Shown piece by piece: positions 45,137 through 53,364 of a stretch of 64,000 bases of DNA; the first letter of the stretch is position 1; each line of letters starts with the position of its first letter. The notes beneath the pieces are model-generated. The model worked only from the letters and a program-made list of their open reading frames with translations, was not told where the DNA came from and searched no databases. Both the position numbers and the translations under genes were made by a program. This DNA comes from Litoreibacter meonggei (GTDB taxonomy: Bacteria > Pseudomonadota > Alphaproteobacteria > Rhodobacterales > Rhodobacteraceae), in contig NZ_RCCE01000003.1 of NCBI RefSeq assembly GCF_003663885.1, positions 421,501 to 485,500 of the forward strand, in the 5' to 3' direction.

Positions 45137-46102
45137 ATGAGTGCAAATCCGCGCCCACGAAGTATCGCAAAGGGGTTTGAGTTGTTAGACATTAATGCCT
45201 TGGCTGGGACAAACTGGAATTACGATTTTCACGAGTTATGCAATTTTGGCAAAGACTTGAAAACAGGTCGACCTGGACTGGCGGATTACGCGAATAGAAC
45301 CAAACCATTGTTTGCAAAATTGGCTGATCGTTGGTCGCCAGAGTTGCACGCCGAATGGTTACAGCGGCACTACCTTTGCCTAAAACTTGTTATGGGGGCG
45401 ACACTACAGTTTGGCACAGCGGAAAATGCATATCGTCACAACCTTCAGATGGCCGTCCCATATCTATCCTATTACGGAATGTTCAATGCGATCCGAGCGA
45501 ATATATTGAGTTCCCCAAGATCTGGATGGGGAAAAAATAGCCTCACGATCGGTCATGAAAAAGCAATTGAGGCATATAAGAACGAAATTTCACTTCTTCT
45601 TTCTCCTGACGAAGTCGAAGCAGAAATCAGTTTGTTTGTTAAAGCCAAACGCGGCAGGGAACTGTTCTCTTATCGTTTTCCAAGTAAGGGTGCTCCGGGT
45701 CGCGGCGGTTTCTTTATTTATCCAGATGAAGCTGAACGTTTTGCTAGGGTTGCTGCTGAGCTGGCTTTGTTTAACTCGTTCTGCCTGGGCGCAGCCATCG
45801 AAAGAAAATTTGGTAAGTACGGAGAGTGGGACGGCTACCTAGTCGACGACCGAGAACTTTCCCAAATGTGGGAGCATGCTCTGAAAGGGTCTCTGGGCGA
45901 TGATGATTACATTCACGTCGATTCCGCGGACGAACACAGGGTCAAGAAAATCGCTCGATCGCTTCGCCAACCATTGCCATTTGTCTGGATGATAGGAGAA
46001 GGCGGCGTGGAAGACTTTTTTGAAGCACATGGCCCTACCGAGGATGCCGAAGATGCGTTCGACCCTGACGAGCACTGGGACAGGCTTCTCGAACTACCCT
46101 AG
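45137..46102 (+). CDS. HEPN-like protein, candidate defence effector
   Basis: The start at ATG 45137 gives 321 residues. Residues ~109-124 (YLSYYGMFNAIRANIL), preceded by a long helix and followed by a His at 140, resemble the YYAMFHAARALL core of HEPN-fold toxins; the acidic C-terminus ends EDAFDPDEHWDRLLELP. The canonical R-x4-6-H RNase motif is not clear, so catalysis is uncertain. It lies 247 bp before the giant nuclease-like gene in the same direction. I do not recognise the family otherwise. The frame is open upstream to 45026, but no good start precedes it. Confidence 0.5.
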   Translation: MSANPRPRSIAKGFELLDINALAGTNWNYDFHELCNFGKDLKTGRPGLADYANRTKPLFAKLADRWSPELHAEWLQRHYLCLKLVMGATLQFGTAENAYRHNLQMAVPYLSYYGMFNAIRANILSSPRSGWGKNSLTIGHEKAIEAYKNEISLLLSPDEVEAEISLFVKAKRGRELFSYRFPSKGAPGRGGFFIYPDEAERFARVAAELALFNSFCLGAAIERKFGKYGEWDGYLVDDRELSQMWEHALKGSLGDDDYIHVDSADEHRVKKIARSLRQPLPFVWMIGEGGVEDFFEAHGPTEDAEDAFDPDEHWDRLLELP

Positions 46103-46274
46103 CTGACCACCAGTTCTACTCACGGCCCTGTACGACATTCAATACCCACATTTTTTTGGAGAGCAGCGTCGCCAAACCGGTCATTTCGGAACAGCAGACA
46201 TCCGAAGCACTCCAACCGTAGCCTTAAAGGATACTTGGCTCAGCTCTTGCTGAGGAACCATATTGGCAGCCTGC

Positions 46275-46304
46275 TTGACCTGCTCCCACAACTACAAGTT
46301 ACAT
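46275..46304 (+). promoter_or_regulatory. Possible sigma-70 promoter of the 1236-residue gene
   Basis: TTGACC, an 18-bp spacer and TTACAT lie about 45 bp before the ATG at 46350. The -35 box is near consensus and the -10 box is weak. Confidence 0.3.
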
Positions 46305-46349
46305 AGCGCAACGTGATATCTGTTCGACCACATTTTGAAAGTGCAGCGT

Positions 46350-49300
46350 ATGGCAAGTTCACCATTTGACCTTCTGGCAGCTCAGGAAGCCATGCAAGCA
46401 GCAAGTCAAAAAGGCGTAAATAAATTTGCGAAACAGCTTGTTGGCTTTGATCGAGGTGTCGCAGCACAGGCCATTGGCGGTCTCATGCTTCTTCCAGCCT
46501 TGCAGGCTTCCACATACAGGTTGGAAATGCTTGCCCACGCTGTGGTGTCAACTTGCGCTGGGGACAAGGCACCTCGTCAACGTGACTTGTCGGAGTGGCT
46601 TGCGGCGTCAGGTAAAGCGGTCGGCCACCATGAAGATCCTGCCGAAGATGTCTTCTTGGGACGTGTCACTTACGACGGCGAGAACTACCGCGTTTTAGAA
46701 GGGCTGAGCGAGGGCGGATGCTTCCACCTCCAAGTTTTGCTGAAAATCGTCGAAAACATGCCAGCAAAGTTCCGGGAACTAAAGGATGCGTGTCAGGCAT
46801 GCCTGACTCTTTCGGAGCAAATGTGCGAACGTGTTGGACTTGTCGGCTTCGAGGTTGGCGCCGAAGATCCCATACGGACGCGCGTCCCGCCGACAGACCT
46901 TCCTCCAGTCCGGACACTATCGAGTTGGGTCACATTCTCGAAGGCGGAACTTAGTGCATTGGGCATTACAACGGAGGCCTTGAGCAGTTTTGTGCTGGCC
47001 CCTGAGTTTTTCGATGTGTTGGAGGCGTACGCAGGAGATAGCGCTCTTTTTCGCAAGCCGGTCCTTTGCCTCGGTGAACATATCGTCGTAGCGCTCCCTA
47101 CAGCAATTGGACCGGCGATCCGCAGCATTGTGATAGATTTTTGTCGGTCACTTGGGCCTGCTGGAGAGCAGCTTTTCCGGATGCAACACCTCTCGATAAT
47201 CGCAAATCAAATGCTTGAAACACCCATGATCGATAGTATCGGGATGAGTCCATCGCCCTTGACGCTTGATCCAGTTGTCCCGAGCCCACCCGTCGAAATT
47301 GATCCGGGATATTGGGTGCAAGTCGTTATCGTTGCTGACGATCTCTCAGGTTTCGAACAGGACGGACTGATGGGAACTTCGCAAAATGGCGCAAAAGCAC
47401 AAATTGAGCTGGAGGAGGCGATCCAGTCTGCACGCGAGCGATGCGAAGGGTCCGCGAATTTCAAGGCGGGCCTGACCTTTGTCATCTTCTGTGGCTTTGG
47501 GCGCGGTCAAATGGTGGGGCTGCCTGATCGCAGTGACGGTTGGTTTGTAGAAGCTGCAAGCGCATACGACGCCGAAGTGCTTGGTTGGCGTACAGACTTT
47601 TCCATATTCGACCTGTTGCGCTTTTCAATGGCCGAGCTTGACCTCAATTCCAAGGGGTTTGAAATGCCCCACGTGAATGGGCTTCTCGCGCAGGTCGGGG
47701 ATACTATTAGGAATGGCGGCCACCTAATACCGCACAGCGACCTGCCTGACGGGATGCCTGGTGGACTGATCATGGGTCGAACGAACGGGCAGCTTCAAAT
47801 AAGAGTGGAGCATCATCAACGCCATGATCGGCGCATTGTGTGCACGCCTGACGGTGAATTCGTGGCAATGCAAAAAGAAGGCACTGGAGCACGCTCTCCA
47901 GGGGGCGTGAGCCACCTCTACGTGTCAATGGATGACGCACGAAATAGACGGTTTCGTGCGGTCTGGATTCAGTCTCAAAGAACTTGGTGGGTTGAGACCC
48001 GTCCGCGGTCGAAAAATGTCATCTCTCCCTGCTACAGAAGCTTTGAAGCACTTCGGACCTGGATCCAGAGAATAGCCCCCGTACTTGATGAAGCCATTCC
48101 AGAATTGCCAGATTTCCTTTTGTGGGACATGAAAATCGATCCGCAGCCGCCGACTCCCTCTGCCGATCTTGTCCCGGCGGGCGCGGACGACATCAGGGCA
48201 TCAATCGACTTGCAGTGCCCTTCTCCGGGAGTAATTACAACGACTGTAGCACCTGAGTTTTGGTTGGGCTTGTCCAATGACAGTAATATCGCGGAAGCTA
48301 CTTTGGTTGAGGCATTCTTGCTCGGCGCACTGCGCCTTACCGGTAGGGAAGAGAGTGAATTGGCATCGATCAAGGGAAGGATCGTGTCATCGCCTCGTGC
48401 CCGGCAATTGCATGCATTCGCTCCACAAGATTTCCGCGATCACATGCGCGATACATTCGATCGGCGCGTCGTGGAAATTAGTTCGATACAAGATGCCGCA
48501 ATTCGGATCGGGCTCGGTTGGAGCGGTGTCGAGCGCCCCGGGGGCCGAGTCTACGGCGTAGACGCCTGTACGGATGCTTTGAACAAAATCACGGCGGCCG
48601 CGGAGGACGATCTTTGTGAAGACCTGTCCCTTTTTAGTCGGCAGGGTTTAATCGAAGCAGCAATCAGAAACCACGAGGCGGCAGCAATTGATGCACGGCG
48701 TTGGAGGAAGACCTCCGGCGCAATCATTGCATTGTCCGACAACGAGAGCGCAGTGCGGTCTGAAATCGCGGAGACCCTGTTTGGCTTAAACGGGGTGTCG
48801 TTGGCCTGCCGCCTACTCATCGAGATCGGTCTTCACCATTGCCCCGAAAAAGGTGGATTGGAGGTGGGCGATATCGACCTGTCGCGGCTTATGGCGAGGG
48901 TGATGATGATCGTACATCTTGGCGGGTATTCGGACGCCATCCAGTATGGAGCAATGAAGCCAGAGCTACGTATCTCTCCTGCGGGAGAGGTTCAGATCGA
49001 CATCACCTTCTTTGATCGGATCATGGAGCCGGTCGGCAGAGCTTTCACCGATCGGCAGGTTGATCGAGAGCGAATGTCCTATAGCGTTTCCCTTCGAGAA
49101 CCTGAACTTGCAGATGAGAGTCAACACGGGAAGGTAGACACGGATTTCGAGATGGCTTGGGCAGAAGAGTTCGGCGCAAGTTTCTGGGCGTATCGATCAA
49201 CTATGGATGAACTTGAGAAGCTCTGTGCGCAACAAGAGAAATCGTGGATTATCTTGCCCAGATCCGAATTGATTGCCCTCCTCGATACAGAGGAGGCTCC

Positions 49301-50060
49301 CAAGGTATTGGAAATGCTCGAGAGCGTGCCGCGAGAACGTTGGAAATCGGTGCCGCAAGGCTACGATGACGCAGATCGGCAGCCATGGCGTTTCAAGCGT
49401 CGACTTTCTATTGCGAGACGACCTATTGTGAGGCTCGGAATGGACGCTGATGCAAACGTGCTCGTGGCACCTGGTATGGTCAGAGAAAGCCTATCGGCAA
49501 CCGTCCACAACATGTATGAAGGTTCCTATGAGCCGTTTCGGCTCGCCTCGCGCAAGATGCGCCGTTGGGCCGACAAAGTTTCAAACGCGAACGGAACGGA
49601 CTTTGAGGAGGAGGTCGCATCAAAGCTTACGGACCTCGGTTGGTCCGTCAGACGAGGTATCAAGTTCGGCGAAATCCTTGGACGTCACCCAGACGAAGAT
49701 CCCGGAGACATCGATGTGCTTGCATGGAATAAGGCAGGTTGCATAATGCTTCTAGAATGCAAGCACCTCCAGTTCGCCAAAACAGCAAGCGAGATTGCAA
49801 AGCAACTCTCCAAGTTCAGAGGTGAGGTCGATGAGAAGGGCAGGCCCGATCGCCTTGCAAAACACTTGAGACGTTGGACGTTAGCTCGGCAAAACACTGA
49901 AACATTTTCGAAATTCACTAGTCTGAAGGATCCGAAAATCGAAGCTGGCTTAGTATTCTCTAACACCGTGCCCATGCAGTTCGCCGTTGATCGTATGCGC
50001 GAGCAGTTATGGACGGGAACGATTGAGCAGCTTGGTGCGCTTTCGGATCGGTCGAATTAG
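46350..50060 (+). CDS. 1236-residue protein with C-terminal PD-(D/E)xK nuclease domain
   Basis: I do not recognise the first ~1000 residues: no Walker motifs, helicase boxes or TM segments are seen. Features there are mixed alpha/beta with several Trp-rich patches (QSQRTWWVETRPRSKNV). The C-terminal ~160 residues form a restriction-endonuclease-like fold: FEEEVASKLTDLGWSVRRG (conserved Glu, about 1086), PGDIDVLAW (Asp, about 1120) and IMLLECKHL (E-x-K, about 1135-1137), followed by a helix QLSKFRGEVDEKG. It resembles NERD/Mrr-type nucleases in outline. It is the longest gene in the element and lies between HEPN-like and mobilization genes, so an anti-phage role is likely but unproven. Confidence 0.72.
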   Translation: MASSPFDLLAAQEAMQAASQKGVNKFAKQLVGFDRGVAAQAIGGLMLLPALQASTYRLEMLAHAVVSTCAGDKAPRQRDLSEWLAASGKAVGHHEDPAEDVFLGRVTYDGENYRVLEGLSEGGCFHLQVLLKIVENMPAKFRELKDACQACLTLSEQMCERVGLVGFEVGAEDPIRTRVPPTDLPPVRTLSSWVTFSKAELSALGITTEALSSFVLAPEFFDVLEAYAGDSALFRKPVLCLGEHIVVALPTAIGPAIRSIVIDFCRSLGPAGEQLFRMQHLSIIANQMLETPMIDSIGMSPSPLTLDPVVPSPPVEIDPGYWVQVVIVADDLSGFEQDGLMGTSQNGAKAQIELEEAIQSARERCEGSANFKAGLTFVIFCGFGRGQMVGLPDRSDGWFVEAASAYDAEVLGWRTDFSIFDLLRFSMAELDLNSKGFEMPHVNGLLAQVGDTIRNGGHLIPHSDLPDGMPGGLIMGRTNGQLQIRVEHHQRHDRRIVCTPDGEFVAMQKEGTGARSPGGVSHLYVSMDDARNRRFRAVWIQSQRTWWVETRPRSKNVISPCYRSFEALRTWIQRIAPVLDEAIPELPDFLLWDMKIDPQPPTPSADLVPAGADDIRASIDLQCPSPGVITTTVAPEFWLGLSNDSNIAEATLVEAFLLGALRLTGREESELASIKGRIVSSPRARQLHAFAPQDFRDHMRDTFDRRVVEISSIQDAAIRIGLGWSGVERPGGRVYGVDACTDALNKITAAAEDDLCEDLSLFSRQGLIEAAIRNHEAAAIDARRWRKTSGAIIALSDNESAVRSEIAETLFGLNGVSLACRLLIEIGLHHCPEKGGLEVGDIDLSRLMARVMMIVHLGGYSDAIQYGAMKPELRISPAGEVQIDITFFDRIMEPVGRAFTDRQVDRERMSYSVSLREPELADESQHGKVDTDFEMAWAEEFGASFWAYRSTMDELEKLCAQQEKSWIILPRSELIALLDTEEAPKVLEMLESVPRERWKSVPQGYDDADRQPWRFKRRLSIARRPIVRLGMDADANVLVAPGMVRESLSATVHNMYEGSYEPFRLASRKMRRWADKVSNANGTDFEEEVASKLTDLGWSVRRGIKFGEILGRHPDEDPGDIDVLAWNKAGCIMLLECKHLQFAKTASEIAKQLSKFRGEVDEKGRPDRLAKHLRRWTLARQNTETFSKFTSLKDPKIEAGLVFSNTVPMQFAVDRMREQLWTGTIEQLGALSDRSN

Positions 50061-50334
50061 CAGCGTGCTGCAAATTGGCTATTCCAGAGAGGCTCCTGCG
50101 TATGGGCGTGCGACACAAGATACGATTTGTATCCTGCTCTCTGTAGAGTCCCCATTCGACCAATAGTCAAATTAGTGCCGACCGAATCCGGCATTTTCTG
50201 AATTTCATCTTCGGTAGTGGATCTGGCATGCGTTCACGACTGCGGCGAACTTCCGGAAACCGCCCAACTCCAACCGACTAGCTACGGCAAAGCAAACGGC
50301 CAGTGACTGAAGAAAATCGGCTCTTCCATAGCAC

Positions 50335-51885
50335 CTAATGGGTGAGCCTTTGGTTGAGTTCCCGCGCATCTAACTCTCGTTCAGCCGCTTCTCGGCTTCT
50401 TTCGCTAGTTTCCAGCTGGTTTTTAATCCCGACTGAAGCGTGTCGTAGTTCTGCTCCTCGCGCAGCAAGTCGGCTAATGTGGTGACGGACGTGAGATGTG
50501 ATTTCATCAATAGCGCCACGCAATGCGCCAAGCCATTCACCTTGCTTTCGATCCTGCTGGTCGAGCGCTTCTCCAAGGCGTGCAATTCCTTGGCTGAGCT
50601 CTCGCAAGCCGTTACCAAGCGTTCCACGGATGCGAGCAATTCGCGCTCCAATGCTGTCAGGTGCTGCGTCATCTAGGGCTCCTTGATTTCGATGCAGATA
50701 ATCGGCGTTTGCGCCATCGTGCAGGTTTTCAATTCGGTCCGGTCGGGGTCCAATGTCACCCATGTCAGCCCAGCCTGTTCGATCCGAGTCAGACCCAGCC
50801 CCGTCAGCTCCGAGCGTGTTGTCAAAGCTGTCCAAATCCAACCCGCCATCAGCACTGTCGCGATCCAGGCTGCGACCATCCCCACGATCACCCAAGGTGA
50901 GATCGTCAGCAAGCGCCGTATCGTCTCGCTCCGCCTCTCCAACTCGCTCTTGCTGTCGCTGAGAAAGAACCTGATATCGGTCTCGATTGTATGCAACGCG
51001 CTGGTCGCAATGCTGCTGAAATCGCTTCTGAAGCTCTCCAGCTGAGATGCCATCAAGGCGGCGTGGTCGTTCCGGATCGTCTCCAGGTCCGCATTCAATT
51101 TCTCGGCGAGGCGGTTCGGCTTGCCAGTCGTCATGGAAAATCTCTCCTTTCAAACGCCAGCGCTCACCGGTGTCGGGGTCTTTGGCGGTGATGTAGTTTT
51201 TGCTGGTGCGGGGGATCTCGAAGCCCGCGTCGGCCAAAGCATCGATCATGCTGGCGCGGTCAGTGATAATGCCGACGCTGATCTGATCGAGGATCCAATC
51301 GTGTAGCGCTTCGCGACCTTGCGCGCGCGTCGGCGCTTCAATCGTCGCCCTCAATTCACGGGCGCGTTCTGGCTCCAAAGGGTCTGCCCAACCGTGCGTC
51401 TTGTTCATCAGATCGCGCAGGCTGGAAAAGGCGTTCTCATGTCCTGGCGGCGCGATGTTCAGCGCCTTGCCGGTGCTGAGCTCAAGGCGTGGCGTGCAGA
51501 AGTGCAGCTCGACATTGCCCTCATGCGAGTGGCGCACCCAGAGACAATCGTATTGATCCCTGTCCAGCCCAGCAAAGGCCAGAGCCTCAAATAGCTCAAT
51601 GGCCTCTTGCTGGGCGTCGGGACTGGGATCATCGCTTTCAGCAAAGCTGATGACGCCTGCCGTGTAGCTCCACTTGTTGGGGCTCGCGTCGATCAGGTTG
51701 CGGGTTTGGTCGGGGTTGCCGTGCAGTACCTCGGGCACCGGGTCGCGGATCTTGGTTTGCGGCTGGCCGGTGTCGTCGCGGATTAGATTGCGGTTCTCGT
51801 CGTAGGCCAGAACTTCACGCGCTGTCAGGTAGTCGACGGGGGCCGCTCCGCCGCCCGTACCGGTGGAGAAGAACGAGATGATCAT
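50335..51885 (-). CDS. MbeA/MobA-like relaxase
   Basis: A 516-residue relaxase of the ColE1 (HEN) type, which nicks and covalently holds oriT DNA for transfer. The metal/catalytic motif is H119-S-H121-E-G-N-V-E-L-H128 (WVRHSHEGNVELHF). The N-terminus is MIISFFSTGTGGGAAPVDYLT, and an acidic, Asp-rich middle and a helical C-terminus follow. AGGAGG precedes the ATG, which overlaps the mobC stop (ATGA). The 3' half encodes two further proteins in the +1 frame. Confidence 0.86.
   Translation of the reverse strand: MIISFFSTGTGGGAAPVDYLTAREVLAYDENRNLIRDDTGQPQTKIRDPVPEVLHGNPDQTRNLIDASPNKWSYTAGVISFAESDDPSPDAQQEAIELFEALAFAGLDRDQYDCLWVRHSHEGNVELHFCTPRLELSTGKALNIAPPGHENAFSSLRDLMNKTHGWADPLEPERARELRATIEAPTRAQGREALHDWILDQISVGIITDRASMIDALADAGFEIPRTSKNYITAKDPDTGERWRLKGEIFHDDWQAEPPRREIECGPGDDPERPRRLDGISAGELQKRFQQHCDQRVAYNRDRYQVLSQRQQERVGEAERDDTALADDLTLGDRGDGRSLDRDSADGGLDLDSFDNTLGADGAGSDSDRTGWADMGDIGPRPDRIENLHDGANADYLHRNQGALDDAAPDSIGARIARIRGTLGNGLRELSQGIARLGEALDQQDRKQGEWLGALRGAIDEITSHVRHHISRLAARGAELRHASVGIKNQLETSERSREAAERELDARELNQRLTH
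50370..50672 (-). CDS. MbeD-like nested mobilization protein
   Basis: A 100-residue, helical protein (MTQHLTALERELLASVERLVTACESSAKELHALEKR...) read in the +1 frame of the relaxase gene. Its ATG directly follows the TAG of the nested gene before it, with AAGGAG five bases upstream of that TAG-ATG junction region. ColE1 mbeD has the same size, coiled-coil look and nested position. It probably helps form or regulate the relaxosome. Confidence 0.7.
   Translation of the reverse strand: MTQHLTALERELLASVERLVTACESSAKELHALEKRSTSRIESKVNGLAHCVALLMKSHLTSVTTLADLLREEQNYDTLQSGLKTSWKLAKEAEKRLNES
50673..51134 (-). CDS. MbeB-like nested mobilization protein
   Basis: A 153-residue protein in the +1 frame of the relaxase gene, with an excellent ribosome site (AAGGAGAG, about 7 bases before ATG). 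The N-terminus (NRLAEKLNADLETIRNDHAALMASQLESF) resembles MbeB. One membrane segment is at about 81-105 (WVIVGMVAAWIATVLMAGWIW), after a coiled region. In ColE1, MbeB stabilises the relaxosome and its membrane contact, so the same role is inferred. Confidence 0.72.
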   Translation of the reverse strand: MTTGKPNRLAEKLNADLETIRNDHAALMASQLESFRSDFSSIATSALHTIETDIRFFLSDSKSELERRSETIRRLLTISPWVIVGMVAAWIATVLMAGWIWTALTTRSELTGLGLTRIEQAGLTWVTLDPDRTELKTCTMAQTPIICIEIKEP

Positions 51886-52355
51886 GTGTCGCTGCCTCCT
51901 GTGTGTGCCGTTGCGATCTGCGCCATTTGCCGTTCGATGACCACCAGTTGCGTCGCGACCTTGAGCGCATCGATCTGGCTCGCGCGGCCGGATTTGACCG
52001 CGCCGTTGATCCAGCGGGAGAGCTGATTGAGGTTGCCGCCGACACGGGCAATCGCAAAGGTCAGCTTCGGGTCAACACGCGGCACGGGCTTGCGTCGACG
52101 TGCCTCGGCCAGTCCCAGGGCTTCGCGCATCAGCGTGGCATTGGGCAGGCCAGCGGCGCGCGCTTTGGCCACAAGCGCTGCCTTCTCCGACGGCGTGCAT
52201 CGAAAGATCACGCTCTCGGAAAGGCTCTCTTTGACACGCGCCTCGCGCGTCTGGTTGGGGTTTGAAGGGGAGGCTTGCCGCCCCTCACAAGTCCCGCCGA
52301 TGTAATCGGTGGGTAACCTTGCTCTCTGCTCTTTGTGGGGATCAGTTGCGTTCAT
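51882..52355 (-). CDS. MobC/MbeC-like relaxosome accessory protein
   Basis: A 157-residue protein starting MNATDPHKEQRARLPTDY at ATG 52355, which overlaps the upstream stop (ATGA). The C-terminal half matches MobC: VIFRCTPSEKAALVAKARAAGLPNATLMREALG (ribbon-helix-helix-like, about 63-95) and FAIARVGGNLNQLSRWINGAVKSG. MobC opens oriT DNA so that the relaxase can nick it. It is translationally coupled to the relaxase. Confidence 0.85.
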   Translation of the reverse strand: MNATDPHKEQRARLPTDYIGGTCEGRQASPSNPNQTREARVKESLSESVIFRCTPSEKAALVAKARAAGLPNATLMREALGLAEARRRKPVPRVDPKLTFAIARVGGNLNQLSRWINGAVKSGRASQIDALKVATQLVVIERQMAQIATAHTGGSDT

Positions 52356-53209
52356 GCTCTGAGCCCCGCCGCCTCGATTTCGGCTGGGCTGACTAGGTTT
52401 GCAGCCAGCAAAGCGGTCACTTGGCCGGGTGTAATGTGGCGGCACAGTGGATGTTTGCCTGTGACCCAGTCGGCCAAACCTTTCAGCAATTCCACCTCTT
52501 TGGCTTTGCCTGCTTCTCGTGCCTCCTCAACGTCGTGGAGGTATTTCAGCCAACGGCCAGAGGTGAACCAGTTGTCGGAGAAGCACACCTTGGATCGGGT
52601 GAACCCTTTGCTCTCGGTGGCGTAGGCACGCACGGCTTCCTCAAGGTCTTTGGCGTCCACGCCGTCGGCCAGCGCTTGGCGGATTTGTGAGAGGCAAACC
52701 GCCTTGCCGCGAATGCGATCTTCGGGATAAGCGGACAAAATCTTTTCTGATATCTCATCCTCCACCGCCGCATTCGCGTGCGAAGGATTTGGTTTTTGAT
52801 ATGGTTTATATCTGTTCTTATAGGATTTGCCCTCTGGGGCAGATGGCTTGTCCTCAGGGGCAAATGCATCATTTTCCCTTTCGGTCGCATCGATTTGCCT
52901 ATTTGGGCAAATGGAGTTGCCCAGGGCATACCAACAGGTCCGATCATAACGATCATCGCTGAAATTACCCTTGATGATCAGCTCCGCGCTGACCAGCTTT
53001 TCGAGCGCCGTGCGGATCTGCTTCTCGCTCAGATAGGGGAAAAGCTCGCCAAAGGCCGAGATCGAATTGTAGGTCCAATACCGCCCGTCGCAAAGATTGC
53101 GGCGATTGGCTTGGTTCTTCTCGATCCAGAAGGTGATGTTCTGGAAGATCACCGCTGCATTGAGACCGACACGTCCGGCGATTTCGGGATCAAAGCTATG
53201 GCGGCTCAT
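52352..53209 (-). CDS. Replication-type winged-helix protein
   Basis: A 285-residue protein starting MSRHSFDPEIAGRVGLNAAVIFQNITFWIEKN (ATG 53209). A winged helix lies in the N-terminal ~100 residues (YWTYNSISAFGELFPYLSEKQIRTALEKLVSAELIIKG), followed by a low-complexity linker and a DnaD/DnaT-like C-terminal part. The type is common in Rhodobacterales mobile elements and prophages as a replication initiator or replisome organiser. It heads the operon with mobC and the relaxase, so the element may replicate transiently after excision. Confidence 0.72.
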   Translation of the reverse strand: MSRHSFDPEIAGRVGLNAAVIFQNITFWIEKNQANRRNLCDGRYWTYNSISAFGELFPYLSEKQIRTALEKLVSAELIIKGNFSDDRYDRTCWYALGNSICPNRQIDATERENDAFAPEDKPSAPEGKSYKNRYKPYQKPNPSHANAAVEDEISEKILSAYPEDRIRGKAVCLSQIRQALADGVDAKDLEEAVRAYATESKGFTRSKVCFSDNWFTSGRWLKYLHDVEEAREAGKAKEVELLKGLADWVTGKHPLCRHITPGQVTALLAANLVSPAEIEAAGLRA

Positions 53210-53364
53210 GACTGACCCCCAAAATACGCACAAACGTGCGAATTTTGTACAGGTTTTGTACGAGAAATCGGCCGTTTCAGCCGATTTCGGCCTGAAAGCT
53301 GTCGGGACTTTTTGCACGCTTCCGCACAACGTCCTGTAAATAATCCATATTTTTCAGGTGTTTT
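53210..53364. other. Non-coding region with arm-type sites and inverted repeats
   Basis: This 155-bp region upstream of the replication-type gene contains CGCAC-AAAC-GTGCG (53227-53240) and the paired 9-mers TTTGTACAG / TTTGTACGA (53244-53263, 11-bp spacing). It also holds AAATCGGC-CGTTTCA-GCCGATTT (53265-53287). These may be integrase arm sites, an operator or oriT; no coding sequence fits. Confidence 0.5.
53244..53263. repeat. Right arm-type integrase sites (candidate)
   Basis: TTTGTACAG (53244-53252) and TTTGTACGA (53255-53263) repeat the left pair at 37662-37696 in order and orientation. In the excised circle they would lie on the other side of the core from the left pair. Confidence 0.5.

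Noticed and set aside
53243-53263. TTTTGTAC direct repeats read as replication iterons
   Set aside because: Only two copies here, and the same pair at the other end of the element favours integrase arm sites.
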